Part shown: positions 27,501 through 35,800 of the stretch, piece after piece | Position numbering within the stretch: position 1 is the stretch's first letter | Layout: each line of letters starts with the position of its first letter | IMG/VR virus record: IMGVR_UViG_3300035199_000659 | Coordinates: 1 to 64,000 of that record | DNA from: a virus | Length of the DNA stretch: 64,000 bases | Direction: 5' to 3' (one strand) | Notes under the pieces: model-generated | What the model was told of the DNA's origin: nothing | Database searches by the model: none | What the model saw: only the letters and a program-made list of their open reading frames with translations | Translations under genes and position numbers: made by a program

Positions 27501-29113
27501 TGTTGTGCAAAGGGGAGCGCTTCATGAGATGCACTAGTATACGTTGTGTGCTTAAACTTGGGAATGGCCTCAATCTGCAACGAAAGTTTGTCAAAGTAAG
27601 TCGCGACAATGTGAGAAATCATTCTAACATCAGAATCGGCATTTTCCGCGTCTTCTAAAATCCACGATGGCATCAAATTAATGAACGTGCTATTGTTGTT
27701 GGCGTCGTACCATGTGCCCTTAGCTTCTAGAGTGCTTTGAAGGGAAACCACTTGAGGATTTTGAGAGTATACGATTGGATCCAAATATTCGCTGCTGGCG
27801 GCGCCGGCGAGAACAATCATAGAGCCAGTATTTCTTGACGTAGTAGAATACCCAGTCCAAGAGCCATTACTAAGGCGCCCAGAGTAGTCAAGAACAGTGC
27901 TGTCAATGCTTGAGGTGCTCGTTATGCCCTCGTTAAATTTAAAGTAGACCCCTAGAGTGGTATTGGAAATATCCGTGTTTGTGCCGCCTCTGACTTGCGA
28001 TCTATAATATCGAGCAATTTGGCTAGAATCTCTTGTATCTTTCCAGAACCTAAACTCATCCATCGATGCGCTTAGTTTTCCGGCGTACGCTGGGGCGCTT
28101 GTACCGGAGGGGCTCGTGATAAGTGCACCGATTGTAGCCTGTAGTCCCTTGGGGTTAAGTGTGTTTATGTTGCTGGCGTGAGTGTGAGTGTCGTTAAGCG
28201 CACCATCAACATATAACTTGCTAATGAAATCTGTACCGTTGTTGTAGAACGAAAGTGAATAGAACCCGTAAGAAGATAAGGAGGCTGTTGTAAGCGATTG
28301 TCCGATGGACTGCTGGTAAACTCCCGACGTTCCAGACATTACCGTAACCAAGAAAGGCGAGCCGGTGGCGGCGCCAGTTAATTCAACTCGGAGGCGGCCA
28401 TAGTGTATAGAACTAGATGCGTTATTGTTCCACATGTCAAAGACGACTTCTTTTTCTGTTTTCGCTGTGTCAAATCCATCCTTCTTCAGCCAAAATTCTA
28501 CGGTCACGCCGTTATTAAAGTTGCTTTGAAGGTTTGATATCCGTGAACCGGTGGCATAATTAGAAGGAAGGCCGCCGGTCAAATATACGTTTTCTTCATA
28601 CAGGTTAGATGACTGGAACCTGCTGTCTGATGGGTTATTAAACGCGTCTGCGAGTTTTGTATAAGAAGATGTGTGGGGGCCGCCAGACAGCCTAATGTAT
28701 TCTGCAGTCGTGGGCATGCCATAACCAGAATCAATGGCGCCGGTCCGAGTGCCCCAGCCGTTAGCAGACAGGTTGATATATCCGTTGGTTTTAGGATAGA
28801 GGTTATTGTAAATATATTTTTCGATACCGAGAAGATTATTATAATACTCGTTAATCTCGGCGGCGGCGCCATCGTATGGGTAATAACCATAAATGTGTTC
28901 TATGGCTGATTTATAATATAAATAGGCTGAACCATATTTGACAAAATTTGCCGGGTCAGAAAAATCTATTTGCGGTGTTAGGTGATCTTGCTTTTTCGTA
29001 ACTGCGCGGACGTTTCTAGAGGATTCTACTTCTGAGAAAGCGTCCTTAGAGTCTGTATCGGAGAGATAATTTCTGTTTTTGTTTGTTGAATCAAAAAGTT
29101 TTTTAATACTCAT
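18578..29113 (-). CDS. Giant LamG-containing virion protein (3511 residues)
   Basis: 3511 residues, uninterrupted over 10.5 kb. Two clear LamG/concanavalin A-like jelly rolls are visible: about 196-375 (VTVEFWLKKDG, ...LYVDGALND, ...MDEFRFWKD) and about 1500-1690 (WTFSAWINPSASNAVRTIWE, ...LYVNGVSQSWDG, ...MDEVAIWNRKLTDLEV). A third WHFSVRLKPSN segment near 780 may be another. The remainder is Ser/Gly/Tyr-rich beta structure. The C-terminus is basic, with a duplicated GAVTKKLP[DG]GIT unit. LamG domains bind glycans or proteins; here they probably contact host surface or cross-brace the tail. It is among the largest phage virion proteins I would expect. Confidence 0.8.
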   Translation of the reverse strand: MSIKKLFDSTNKNRNYLSDTDSKDAFSEVESSRNVRAVTKKQDHLTPQIDFSDPANFVKYGSAYLYYKSAIEHIYGYYPYDGAAAEINEYYNNLLGIEKYIYNNLYPKTNGYINLSANGWGTRTGAIDSGYGMPTTAEYIRLSGGPHTSSYTKLADAFNNPSDSRFQSSNLYEENVYLTGGLPSNYATGSRISNLQSNFNNGVTVEFWLKKDGFDTAKTEKEVVFDMWNNNASSSIHYGRLRVELTGAATGSPFLVTVMSGTSGVYQQSIGQSLTTASLSSYGFYSLSFYNNGTDFISKLYVDGALNDTHTHASNINTLNPKGLQATIGALITSPSGTSAPAYAGKLSASMDEFRFWKDTRDSSQIARYYRSQVRGGTNTDISNTTLGVYFKFNEGITSTSSIDSTVLDYSGRLSNGSWTGYSTTSRNTGSMIVLAGAASSEYLDPIVYSQNPQVVSLQSTLEAKGTWYDANNNSTFINLMPSWILEDAENADSDVRMISHIVATYFDKLSLQIEAIPKFKHTTYTSASHEALPFAQHMPQSLGLYSPEIFVESEVMEKFLNRSQDKLFQNDVAEVKNLIYLNLYNSLAGIYKAKGTEKAVRNVLRCFNIDDRIIKLKTYTDGQMFSLRNNLELTVANNSYVNLNNNQNLAGVVFQKADSSNANSLGYISGTYLDNREDRYGFTAEANIIFPWFAASDEIVDRNYISSSLFGMCEANTSSADNTAFLSTDNANFQIHAVRDRVWSKNAYFRLSSSNSPFPFPELTSSTYFDVYDNNQWHFSVRLKPSNYPITDMVTGSDTFNYMLEFRGVNAVNETIQNTFKLTASVDQATGANFLKSAKRMYAGAQRTNVTGALVNRSDANITNLKYWSSYLNDNNLDQHLYDINNAGISGSYKSLSPLDPLLRQVDAVGANTLGLHWTFDNVTGSDSSGNFYYVSDMSSGSSELRDNYGWIGAIGGYQHTGYGYGFKTNSSDVVKTEPYNTLKFIDPEASVSSEMISIVGEEEVLYGIAQSPPKYYHVVEKSMYQAISEEMLTFFAGVIDFNNVIGEPVNRYRGRYKALEKLREVFFRKVTETSKVEKFIEYYRWLDDAIAIIVSQLMPASAGFIDDAYNIVESHVLERNKYRAQFPTIEFVSPEPEFPIMGINEMLYNWRVEHAPASNKQNEAANWWLLRADRLLNKQITSGDTDVDRQREVIRETAHSVNAQTSSALVTAAKVTYQGSVDVLRTLARPYKYAVTRSQVLKGGVNFQDNKNIAFTYNALRPDGPVNTEGGVFVPLNVMVAFTDDLVKEPDSIDNLELKTKTRKYFGVQHGRDYQDGFGYSNVKSSYAFPFNILSSSVVSGYNKQVVDKVSGNIEITNVHNDVYGEDMEVPLQGPFSSYAVGGHQSRHVAINKGTDTYLNRPEAWKILLDTCTAVNGVDGGIGMTGPDYPWPESNTKQTTVTDVTGDYLNNTKGIHWPEAPAPAGNNGQCLVIPSTSGSIYQPAAYDLLFDNNMTGSGTFPTWTFSAWINPSASNAVRTIWEAGAANGSGDPIHTIGVGMHEELQYTFRSSLNAGAGNVRVVEWETANNAITNGSWQHIAVSLTGTVGSLSTTALPTLYVNGVSQSWDGATSPSATPYDHLPNARNLKSNVRSHAVLDLYGTVMIGGNIGAATNKEYQGSMDEVAIWNRKLTDLEVAQVYNSGSPCVLTSSSSPQSASLAGWWRLGDASGDAINTGATAPDAISGANVIYDLISSASFLPTAKAGTNTNLSISTDRILTGCDDRVYTTRLVGPRPYPVTGSERAVYYRDFTAKTPYVFKNILMRTGSTILGNYQHNYQIVSTVGAYANPRAFVENPPVLPTEVVQTPAATQGRTILSIRRADENHFEFTPAYAVPYFHDTSSANKSVIRQRFSSPGGIETIGQGYGDIRSDEYSVYNTCNYKNLTLLRPFQNMSGTVSEATGTGTPGIRVVDINGQDFGLYMNLTQHAGRFGRNSLLVTNPGASYDQQASLVKDNRNPLRVIKQTDEGVYYTASQYDNFWVQHQIPRSDRQYSWITNSLGYESLHGGLRYWGYAPTRGVSEGMYSSSATGFVSYFDFVSASSVRPRQMAGGACLHGKFTTTYQPALDLNLYVIDSVDASNDNTLGFPTSDNIVSAYANDTFLNKNCISITRTGSPALGLDEAEYFNLIMTKRKNTFGYRGNPQTGPTAPAVLRRHRRQNTYSFVFDETTGVQQYSVLPVSNRSQPMLINININGENETLRESYNLAHLYFGDEDLDQKLCSDMAGRTVTSAGQTIALALSSDSYDLNWIIYRETLFPSAKNQFLSSSSTRIGYDNLYWRNSQIERYRLNTTALLSNSYGSVVSQSVWPLDAPLGFLTRSSVPMWPVTAPFGGDADQFANSNSAGELQNEYFQAGPIVGGKAVSMVRFLNSMRMSALYSRKHMLTSPPSVVAPSGMHIPQTGAVNNKSALGLFPYWGGGVQLYAGSALWEASSQAGTVYPQRVENSTKTTPAFQSASSEPWFNNYADYEDELGRISKGFAIVPEYRISEHMEEYEKYGIDSPKKYDTFEIVGTNNNSSDTSFYKDYSNSDFMSSFADIKDMSLLGPKQILLSCTASIRLNPYKGFYPAQRTVDLVKRFAESYGGDILGEAGGAAKDYDSVGAKQGFARPISSALFAPGILYNTIKAGIAVDYPTVSNGAKVDKAFFGGSTPARGRNQWMITAVTASGWPAGKPETYLTGGVFFDNRLPFEAILNPPKYLNNIQICDMEPHPSCSVDATASLGTPTQDPLYTKMASNFFGEIGNFFLKDSGYTKLESGVIRDDLRFASGSIYGARVKLRRSLSGSRFYTLESGSSGDNAAYSKFGAKYYDGSKFVTGTSYPIPQDPRQIRQTPTGIAAKHLQENFTMYSRPSAFGPPVAARPDLLAAYSSAALRTSPADAVAGFNWAYTPPYYHGEAWADLIFKPDADSAYDLDKILSEIEAVYWRVDPGVSASVGTGPVAYGGTALLPTFSGNFGTDGDMIYDGKNVNGNSMQLSASLAMFGVEPIFKMELDSQGNPTVETNEILGKKWVIQPKMETPHFNFNDLGAHPISEAYGTLSIPSYGSGSVPRGMWHQFGILEPSGSKGVFMEIDDIPKEWLRYHYDVRTTNSVYNKNSANLNGESMYQKMQSLTDLANFPDQGSSARLGELASNRTIKEAIVAVPYVQSPATNVGHIPAKEFFEVNQEMVNLSSPSAYGTATGDSLDYAGESVRKMVQKMQDYILPPQFDFINNPSLTPMVMYFFEFAYSFDKDDLSYIWQNLAPRDYKKMSIEVSSTGHALAQNELLSPEDVLRDNVRWMVFKVKQRSQKTYEELRTDQASRGATVKIPKVLSLDLLAKTEDESYPLQYNWPYDYVSFVESIKFGASVQYTPPTPPIMSTGVSPLDTSAVHAAEVSSAAVATGLPEATVVQAAAAPGVSADLFNKLVSAGPIGTDEMLLDLKEVTPGALEGAVTKKLPDGITGAVTKKLPGGITKTAKRSTGAVIKTTKKKY
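18636..18707 (-). repeat. Two tandem 36-base copies at the 3' end of the giant LamG gene
   Basis: Copies at 18636-18671 and 18672-18707 differ at 5 of 36 positions by eye, and encode the 12-residue unit GAVTKKLP[DG]GIT twice, with a degenerate third trace (GAVIKTTKK) after it. The unit is lysine-rich. Confidence 0.85.
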
Positions 29114-30665
29114 AATCTTCTACTCGGAACTTGAATACTTCTGACTGCTCGGACCATGATGCCAGTGCTGGATCATAGAAGGAGAATTTAAATGCGTACT
29201 GATACCCGGGTTGCAAAATAGACATATCAAAGTCAAAATAGTTTCCGGATACATCATGAGAGAGTGAGGTACACATGTCAGAGCCTGTTCCATATGGGAT
29301 TGCTTCATATGCATCTAGAATTCGAAAGACCCGATATGAGGCGCTAGCAATCGTAAGCACCTCTGGGTCGTTATTGGCAACCGTATAAATGGTCGGATCC
29401 CAGTTCTTGTTTCTAACATATAAATTGAATCTAGCGGTCTCGTTGCTTCTATAATTTTGCTTGAGATTCGTAATGTTCATAAAATATACCGGTTTTGCTA
29501 CGGTCTGGGCGGCGCTTAACACATTCGGCTTGATCGCGCCTGTAAAGTATTGTATACTGCCAGAATACCATACATCAAACAGGGGATTGACTACGGTCGT
29601 CGTGCCATCGCTCAAGGAGATCGACGTTGCAGCCAAGCACACAGAACAAGTATAGATGCCCTTGGATACCCATCCTCCGGTAGCCGGCGTGTACAAAATC
29701 TGTGACTGTGCGGAGCCTGATGGGACTGAGTTGTTTAGTGAGCCCGAGTATATGTTGACAAATATGGGATCGCCATTGTCGACGTTCGGGATATTTCTCA
29801 ATTCTCCTCGCACGTAGTTGTATAGATACAAGGTATTCATATTTTCTGCTGCAGTGGCCAAGGAGCTACTGTAGTAGAAATCTCCTCGATCATCATTTCG
29901 CACACTGTTCCAGCGCGCCTCTATAGCGGGGCGTTTGAAGTAGTATTGTGAGCCTCTTGCAAAGAATCGTTTAGTATAGTAAGATTTTGTAGCGCCTAAG
30001 CGGTTGTTCTGCACGCTCTGATCGGTGCCGACAGAGGCTGTGGCTCGAGCTTCATAGCTCGAAGATAATTTTACCCCCACACCATAGTTTGCAATGCCGC
30101 CGCCGCCGGCGCCTTTGATCCATCTTTCGACCAAGGGGGTTATATTGATCTCTAGATCTTCTAGACCGGTTTCAAATGTTTGTTCATACCGATAGTCAGC
30201 CGAACTTGACAACCAATCTCCGCCACCAGAAACCGAATTCCATCCGGCAGTGTTTGAGGCACTCATCCAATTGGCGCCCGTATTTCCCTTCGTTTCATCC
30301 TTATATGTATCCAGATCCAAGCCAACACCTTCTTGCCAATCTGTAAAGATGGGGTTCACAACCATCTTGAAATCGCGAGGTACAGTACGAGACGTTTTAG
30401 CCCCATAGAGCCTCAAGTAAAAGCTTACACTTCCACTGCCCGGGATTGTGCCGGCTGTTCTATCTGAAGAAATAGTTGCGGTGGGAAACTTCACCAAAGC
30501 ACGAGAAAGCTCCTGCGAGCCGGATGTAGCCCTTCCGTAAATCGAAAATACTTCCATGATATCCGCCATGCCCATATTGGAGCCTGTGCCACGTGTTTGT
30601 AAATTTGGTTTAAATGCGTTGACAATAGTGGTGTCTGCAGTGGCTTTATATCTCTTAATGGCCAT
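29103..30665 (-). CDS. Virion protein with DNRLRE-like N-terminal domain
   Basis: 520 residues. RYKATADTTIVNAFKPNLQT then LSRALVKF (about 5-65) resembles the DNRLRE/disaggregatase-related beta-sandwich used in surface proteins; ERWIKGAGGGGIANYGVGVK matches its later conserved part. The C-terminal portion is beta-rich with an Ig-like finish (YQYAFKFSFYDPALASW). It directly follows gp6 and overlaps the giant LamG protein by 11 bases. A role as a baseplate-outer or fibre-attachment protein is likely; exact function unknown. Confidence 0.65.
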   Translation of the reverse strand: MAIKRYKATADTTIVNAFKPNLQTRGTGSNMGMADIMEVFSIYGRATSGSQELSRALVKFPTATISSDRTAGTIPGSGSVSFYLRLYGAKTSRTVPRDFKMVVNPIFTDWQEGVGLDLDTYKDETKGNTGANWMSASNTAGWNSVSGGGDWLSSSADYRYEQTFETGLEDLEINITPLVERWIKGAGGGGIANYGVGVKLSSSYEARATASVGTDQSVQNNRLGATKSYYTKRFFARGSQYYFKRPAIEARWNSVRNDDRGDFYYSSSLATAAENMNTLYLYNYVRGELRNIPNVDNGDPIFVNIYSGSLNNSVPSGSAQSQILYTPATGGWVSKGIYTCSVCLAATSISLSDGTTTVVNPLFDVWYSGSIQYFTGAIKPNVLSAAQTVAKPVYFMNITNLKQNYRSNETARFNLYVRNKNWDPTIYTVANNDPEVLTIASASYRVFRILDAYEAIPYGTGSDMCTSLSHDVSGNYFDFDMSILQPGYQYAFKFSFYDPALASWSEQSEVFKFRVEDYEY

Positions 30666-32461
30666 TATTTAACCTTTCCTATAATGTCGGTAGTCGGATA
30701 TTTTAATTCCACGACAGCGTTCTTCGGCACAATAACATATGTGCCGTCTGGGGACGTGTTATCATTAATATTAAAGCTAACTGCTGAGTAGTTGGCGCCG
30801 GCTTTGTTTATAATTGCCACTTGAGATACTTCTAAGACCCCAGAGACTTTGTTTAATTCGGCATAAAGCTCTACTACACTAAGGTGTTCGCCAATATAGG
30901 CATGTGTTTGAAACTTCTTGCGAAGAGCTGCATTACAGGACTCCAATAGATCATATTTGTCAACTCCGGTTTTCGGGCGCACAATGTATTGAATCCCAAA
31001 GTTGATGATATAAGCATCTAGAATATCAATTGTATCATTGATCATCCTGTGCTGATTAAGCCAAGTTTTTAAGTTCTTTTTAATGGTATTATTGCACAGG
31101 GTAAGGTGCCCGACCGCATCAATGGAAATAACATACATATTCAAGTTGCGTTTACGTTCATCAGGGTCGCGCTGGACTGAACATCTTTTTACAGCGCCGT
31201 ACTTCTCTGGCATCCGATACGAAAGATTTTCATAATCCGCCTGTGTCACAGCCCTGTTTTGAGTTGGAAAAGTATCAAAAATCTTTCTTTTAATCTCATC
31301 AGATGTTAATTCAGCAACATTGCCAACTATCGGCTCTTCATTGCTGACCTCAAGCGATTGCCTGACTTCGTCCATAAGGCCCGAATCAAGATCTTGTGGG
31401 TTGCTAAATTCAAAAATGCTGTTTCCAACTTCGTTCAAAGTGGCCACTGCGGCATTCGAGTTTGCTGGGTTCGTGATCCGATAAACCACATTCAACGTTG
31501 TGTTGGATGGCACAACACCATAGCTTTCATTTTGGCTCAATCGCGTGGGATCAAACGTGGTGTCCGTAATATAATCTTTCCCAAAAATATCCATAGCCAC
31601 CGCTCCCGGGTCAGCTATAATATTAGTTCCGGCGGCCTGACCACTTCCAAATTGAATAACGGTGTTGGAGCGGCCGCGCTCGACGACAAACTTTCTTGAC
31701 ACCAGATATGGCTTCAAAATTGATGGAACATTATCGTTCCTGAAATTCATGTTTGGCACTTCTCTAAAAATCATATCTTGTGAAAGGTAGTCTACTTCAT
31801 AGTATTCATTCCCCTCTGAGTCAGTAATAGAAATGATCTCGCTCATATTAGGGTTGGAAATACCCACCTTTTTAAATCTCTCATAAGCTCCAACTTTAAT
31901 CTGCTCGCGAGTAAAATAGCCCGATACAACGTTGCCATACGCTTTAATTGCATAGTATGTTGGGGCGCCAGTAATTGTGTTGGTTCTGGCAGCAACAATG
32001 GCGTTTTGTGGATTGGTGAAATCGACATTAGCAGTCAAAACAAAGTTTAAACCACCTGTGGTGCTAAATCGTGTTCCCCGCTTGAGAATGGGGGTGTACC
32101 TGAGATCTGGACCAATACCAGTCGCACTAGCAGGCACTAGAACATACATCGAAACTGTTCCGAAGGTCGATGGGCGGCCGCGGTTTTTATATCCCAGTGC
32201 GCGGCCGTGGCGGACAATATTATCATACTGGTATGCGGTGTCCAGAAACGCCTCATTGACATTGTAGTCTAAGTAAAAGTTTAGCTGGTCAGCCACATAT
32301 GCGACAGCATCAACCATCATGGCCCCAAACGAACCTTCGCTAAAATCTCTGAAGGAATCTGGATAAAGCCTTTCCGCTACTTGTACAAGATCACTACGGA
32401 TTGATTGGAACTCTCTATGTGTGTAGTCGATAGGGACTATCTTTTTTTGGTCATCTGACAT
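30665..32461 (-). CDS. 6: Baseplate wedge protein, T4 gp6/gpJ-like
   Basis: 598 residues (T4 gp6 is 660). The N-terminus YTHREFQSIRSDLVQVAERL, then the DFSEGSFGAMMVDAVAYVAD segment and LDYNVNEAFLDTAYQYDNIV are typical of gp6/baseplate J-like proteins; the C-terminal third has IKRKIFDTFPTQNRAVTQAD with the YE.L before a ferredoxin-like region. gp6 forms the wedge ring that opens from hexagon to star. It immediately follows gp25 and overlaps the next gene as TAATG. Confidence 0.9.
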   Translation of the reverse strand: MSDDQKKIVPIDYTHREFQSIRSDLVQVAERLYPDSFRDFSEGSFGAMMVDAVAYVADQLNFYLDYNVNEAFLDTAYQYDNIVRHGRALGYKNRGRPSTFGTVSMYVLVPASATGIGPDLRYTPILKRGTRFSTTGGLNFVLTANVDFTNPQNAIVAARTNTITGAPTYYAIKAYGNVVSGYFTREQIKVGAYERFKKVGISNPNMSEIISITDSEGNEYYEVDYLSQDMIFREVPNMNFRNDNVPSILKPYLVSRKFVVERGRSNTVIQFGSGQAAGTNIIADPGAVAMDIFGKDYITDTTFDPTRLSQNESYGVVPSNTTLNVVYRITNPANSNAAVATLNEVGNSIFEFSNPQDLDSGLMDEVRQSLEVSNEEPIVGNVAELTSDEIKRKIFDTFPTQNRAVTQADYENLSYRMPEKYGAVKRCSVQRDPDERKRNLNMYVISIDAVGHLTLCNNTIKKNLKTWLNQHRMINDTIDILDAYIINFGIQYIVRPKTGVDKYDLLESCNAALRKKFQTHAYIGEHLSVVELYAELNKVSGVLEVSQVAIINKAGANYSAVSFNINDNTSPDGTYVIVPKNAVVELKYPTTDIIGKVK

Positions 32462-32477
32462 AAAAAACCCTCATTTT

Positions 32478-32846
32478 TTAAATAGTTATTTCTAATAAAT
32501 CTGTCGAGCCTATTCGTGGAATCGAATACTTCACCGCAACATTCAAAATGTTAGAATCTTGATCGGCAGCACTAAACATTATATCCCCAATAGTAATATA
32601 GGGCATATACATTGTTACCTGAGCCCTGATGGCATCATCCATTTGGCTATATGTATTTCCATTAAACGCCTCAAACAAAAAAGTTTTTAATCCAACGCCG
32701 TATTCGGGTTCCATGACCCTTTCTCCCGGGATAGTCAATAGGAGCATCTTTAAATTTTGTTTCACTAAGGCCGAAAAGTCGCGGATGACTGTGAATCCGT
32801 CTGATGAGTCCCGAGTTATCGGCAGTGCTGGGGCATAACTTGACAT
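32478..32846 (-). CDS. 25: Baseplate wedge protein, T4 gp25-like
   Basis: 122 residues (T4 gp25 is 132). The hallmark PGERVMEPEYGVGLKTFLFE (about 40-59) with the EPR/EPEYG-type motif of the gp25/W family is clear, followed by the helix DDAIRAQVTMYMPYITIGDI and a final strand. gp25 sits at the inner baseplate where sheath contraction is triggered. It is followed 16 bases later by a gp6-like gene, an order common in contractile tails. The ATG is preceded by AAAGGA. Confidence 0.9.
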   Translation of the reverse strand: MSSYAPALPITRDSSDGFTVIRDFSALVKQNLKMLLLTIPGERVMEPEYGVGLKTFLFEAFNGNTYSQMDDAIRAQVTMYMPYITIGDIMFSAADQDSNILNVAVKYSIPRIGSTDLLEITI

Positions 32847-32865
32847 TATATTTTGATTCCTTTAC

Positions 32866-32873
32866 TATAAATA
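32866..32873 (-). promoter_or_regulatory. TATTTATA element upstream of gp25
   Basis: Second copy of the element at 10162-10169, in the 27-base gap after the giant 2205-residue gene. Minus orientation; 20 bases before the gp25 ATG. Confidence 0.3.
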
Positions 32874-35800
32874 TCACACATCTTTCTTTTCGCACAACTC
32901 ATCTTTAGCATTAAACGGGTTGCTCTTGAGTCTCTTGCGCTGCCACCATGGTATAAGCTGTCTGCCCGGGGCAGGTCGAAGGGCATCAAGAAGCTTCTTA
33001 AAGGCGATAGCGGCTGGTCCTCCCTCGGTTGATTTACCAATCTGGTCAGGATCAAAGTCCCGGGAATAATAATAAGCTTTAAAGATCTTTTTAATTCGCG
33101 AATTAGAGTTGGTGAGTAATTCTCGATCCCAATTGTCCCACTCCATGACACCTATGCCGCCTAAGAAATTGGGCGTACGATCTTTCTTGGAAGCCCACGC
33201 GCCGTCGGTATTACTGTCTCCAAGCGGGTTGTCCACTTCATCGGAGAACAGGGAGACACTCGTAACTTTGCCGTCTTCTTCTTTAGTCTCTTTCCACATG
33301 CCCGGCTTTGTGGAAGAGTCATAATCTAGGTTTCCTTTGAACGATGTTTCACCATTGGCTACAGTGACCTCACCAATAGAGGGCAGCATCCCCATATCGT
33401 TGTATATCGCCGCAACTGATAACAAGTGCGCGGAACCAAAGATGTATCGTGTAAGTAACTGGAACTCATCGCTTTCTTTCATTGTGTTGATGAGACACAA
33501 GAGGTTCTTGCTGTTTCCTGTTAGGGTTCGGAAGTCTCTAACCTTAAGATCTAGCGCGTCGATTTCTGTTTTAATCATGGTGTAGGCGGATCCGTCGATA
33601 TCTAATCGTAGTCGCAAGCCGTAGCGGACCCCCAACTTGCCCTCGATCCCAACAGCTTCACCGTCATCGTTCTCCACTACGCTCATGGTACCGGGGTAAA
33701 TCTCTGACAACAGAGTATCGGGATCGTTCGCAGCAATTAATTCGGCGGCGATGTCCGGTGCATATTTGGAGCCATCAACGGAGATGTATTTTTCAAGGAT
33801 TAAAGGTTGCGCTGTGCTCCCCATGGCCACTGTGGTGCCATAGTCGCCAACGGTTCCGATCGGCACTGTAATCATGTTAGCTAGCGGCTTCAGAACGTCG
33901 TGTGCTTCTTCGGAGTGATATTCACCGGCCATATAAACTTTGGCGTAATCTTCGTCAATATGCACATGATAGTAGCCGATATATTCTTGACCAACTTGAT
34001 ATCCAGAATCGTCATTGTCTTCTTCAACAACAAGTTCACCACCATAAGTATAGTATGGTTCAGACGCGTCTTCATTGTCTTCATAAGGCACTTCAGGTAG
34101 ACCTCCGTAAGTAGCCTTAAACGTGCCATCGGGATTTATTGCCGAGTTAAGAGTAAGTTCGCTGCCGCGGACCATATTCTCTAAAATATAGTAGCCCATA
34201 TCAACAACGTCGGGTGCCAAATTTAGCCTAGCGAAATTCTCTTCAAGCTTCGTGGACATAAAATCAAGCTGCTGTTTCACCAATTCTTTCATAACAAGTT
34301 TGGCGTCTTCCTCTGTAGCTCGAATGGCTTCCAAGTTTTTATCCGTACGATAGCTTTCTAAAGTCTGAAACGTGCCGGCGTCGTCGGTCGCCTTGGCCAC
34401 TTTCAAATCTTCTTTGTTGGGATAGAGGAAATCCTCTTGCAAATCATTGAGCCTAAAGAGGGCTTCAAGAACATCCGGCGATGGGTTTACGAGGCCTGCA
34501 TCAATTTGCATGTTATACATTTGGACACACGTCTCTAAAAACGCATACCAAAACTCAGTATCTTTGAACGTGTTAAACACTTCCCAGAAGGCCGGCTGGG
34601 CGTCCAAGAAGCCCGCTTCCATGTTCTCTACAATGTAAGATGCATATGCGGATCCAAACAGATCTGGGAATTTGGGAGAGAACTTAGTAAACGTCGGCAG
34701 CGTTTTAATCATGTGAACACTCACGTGAATGCGAATTGCTGCTATAACCAAGCCGTACAGGCCTGCTTTTGCCGAGCGATCTAATATCCTATTATATGGC
34801 ACTTCTAAAATGCAATCGGGATCGCTTTTAAGGCGCTCATCTTCAGACAGAGAGGGATATATTCTGCTCATCTCATCTTGAATCTGCCCAAAGTCAATCA
34901 TGTCAGTAGTCTGAGGTTTACAAGGGCTGAGTTCTGGGAAAAAAGCATCCACAACGCCCATCCAGCCAATTGGTTTTATGGGCTTAATATAAATCGGAGG
35001 GTTCATATAGTTGCCACCAAATTTTGCAGGATCGAGGTAATATACGCGTGTAAGTTCTGGGGTGCCGGCTTGCTCCATCTCATATTGATTCCTACTCATT
35101 CCCAGTACCATGTCTGTATTGGAATAATCTGTGTCGCTGTAAAGGGTGAATCCGCCCTCCTTCACGCCATATTCGATGTCTTCTTCTGTTAAGCCATCAA
35201 TTTGGGCTCCGTAGGACCAAGCCGTTTCGTTTGTTGCCACATCTGGATCTGCAATAGTGTACATAATGTTGGCTAAGAAATCCTTCATAACGTCGGATCT
35301 TAACGACTTAACTGTCGAATTGGGGATATCGTGGCCATTGTTTTCTAGCATCTCGGCTAACAAAATTGTTTGGGGCGTGAAATTAGTTTTTGACTGAAAC
35401 GAAGCCAAGAAGCTTGGGTAGTTCTCTAAAGTTTGTGCAATCGTGTCGCTAATTCCTGTTAGGGTGTCATCAACAGCTAAGAACTCAAAGACTGTTGATT
35501 TAATAACGGCGTCTTCTCCAATATCTTGTGTCACTTCTTCATTGTCGTAGCCGGCGGCGGTCTCGGGTGGGTCGCCGCCTAGGCTGCCAAAACTGAGGCC
35601 CTCATTTGGATCTCCGACTGCGCCGGCATCAAGTGACATATTGGTTCGGGCGCCCATATTGTATCGATCTACAATCTTGATTCTCATGTTATCGCTTTTT
35701 CTGTTAGTTATTTGGCCTTCTTCGTTCTCATATAAGTCCGAGAAATAAGCCTTGATGTCAAATCCATAACCATATACTGATTGATTGCCGTTGGGCCCAG

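Noticed and set aside
18578-29113. Diversity-generating retroelement with the lectin-like LamG protein as target
   Set aside because: No reverse transcriptase gene, no template repeat and no A-rich variable repeat near the 3' end were seen; the only repeat there is a simple 36-base tandem.
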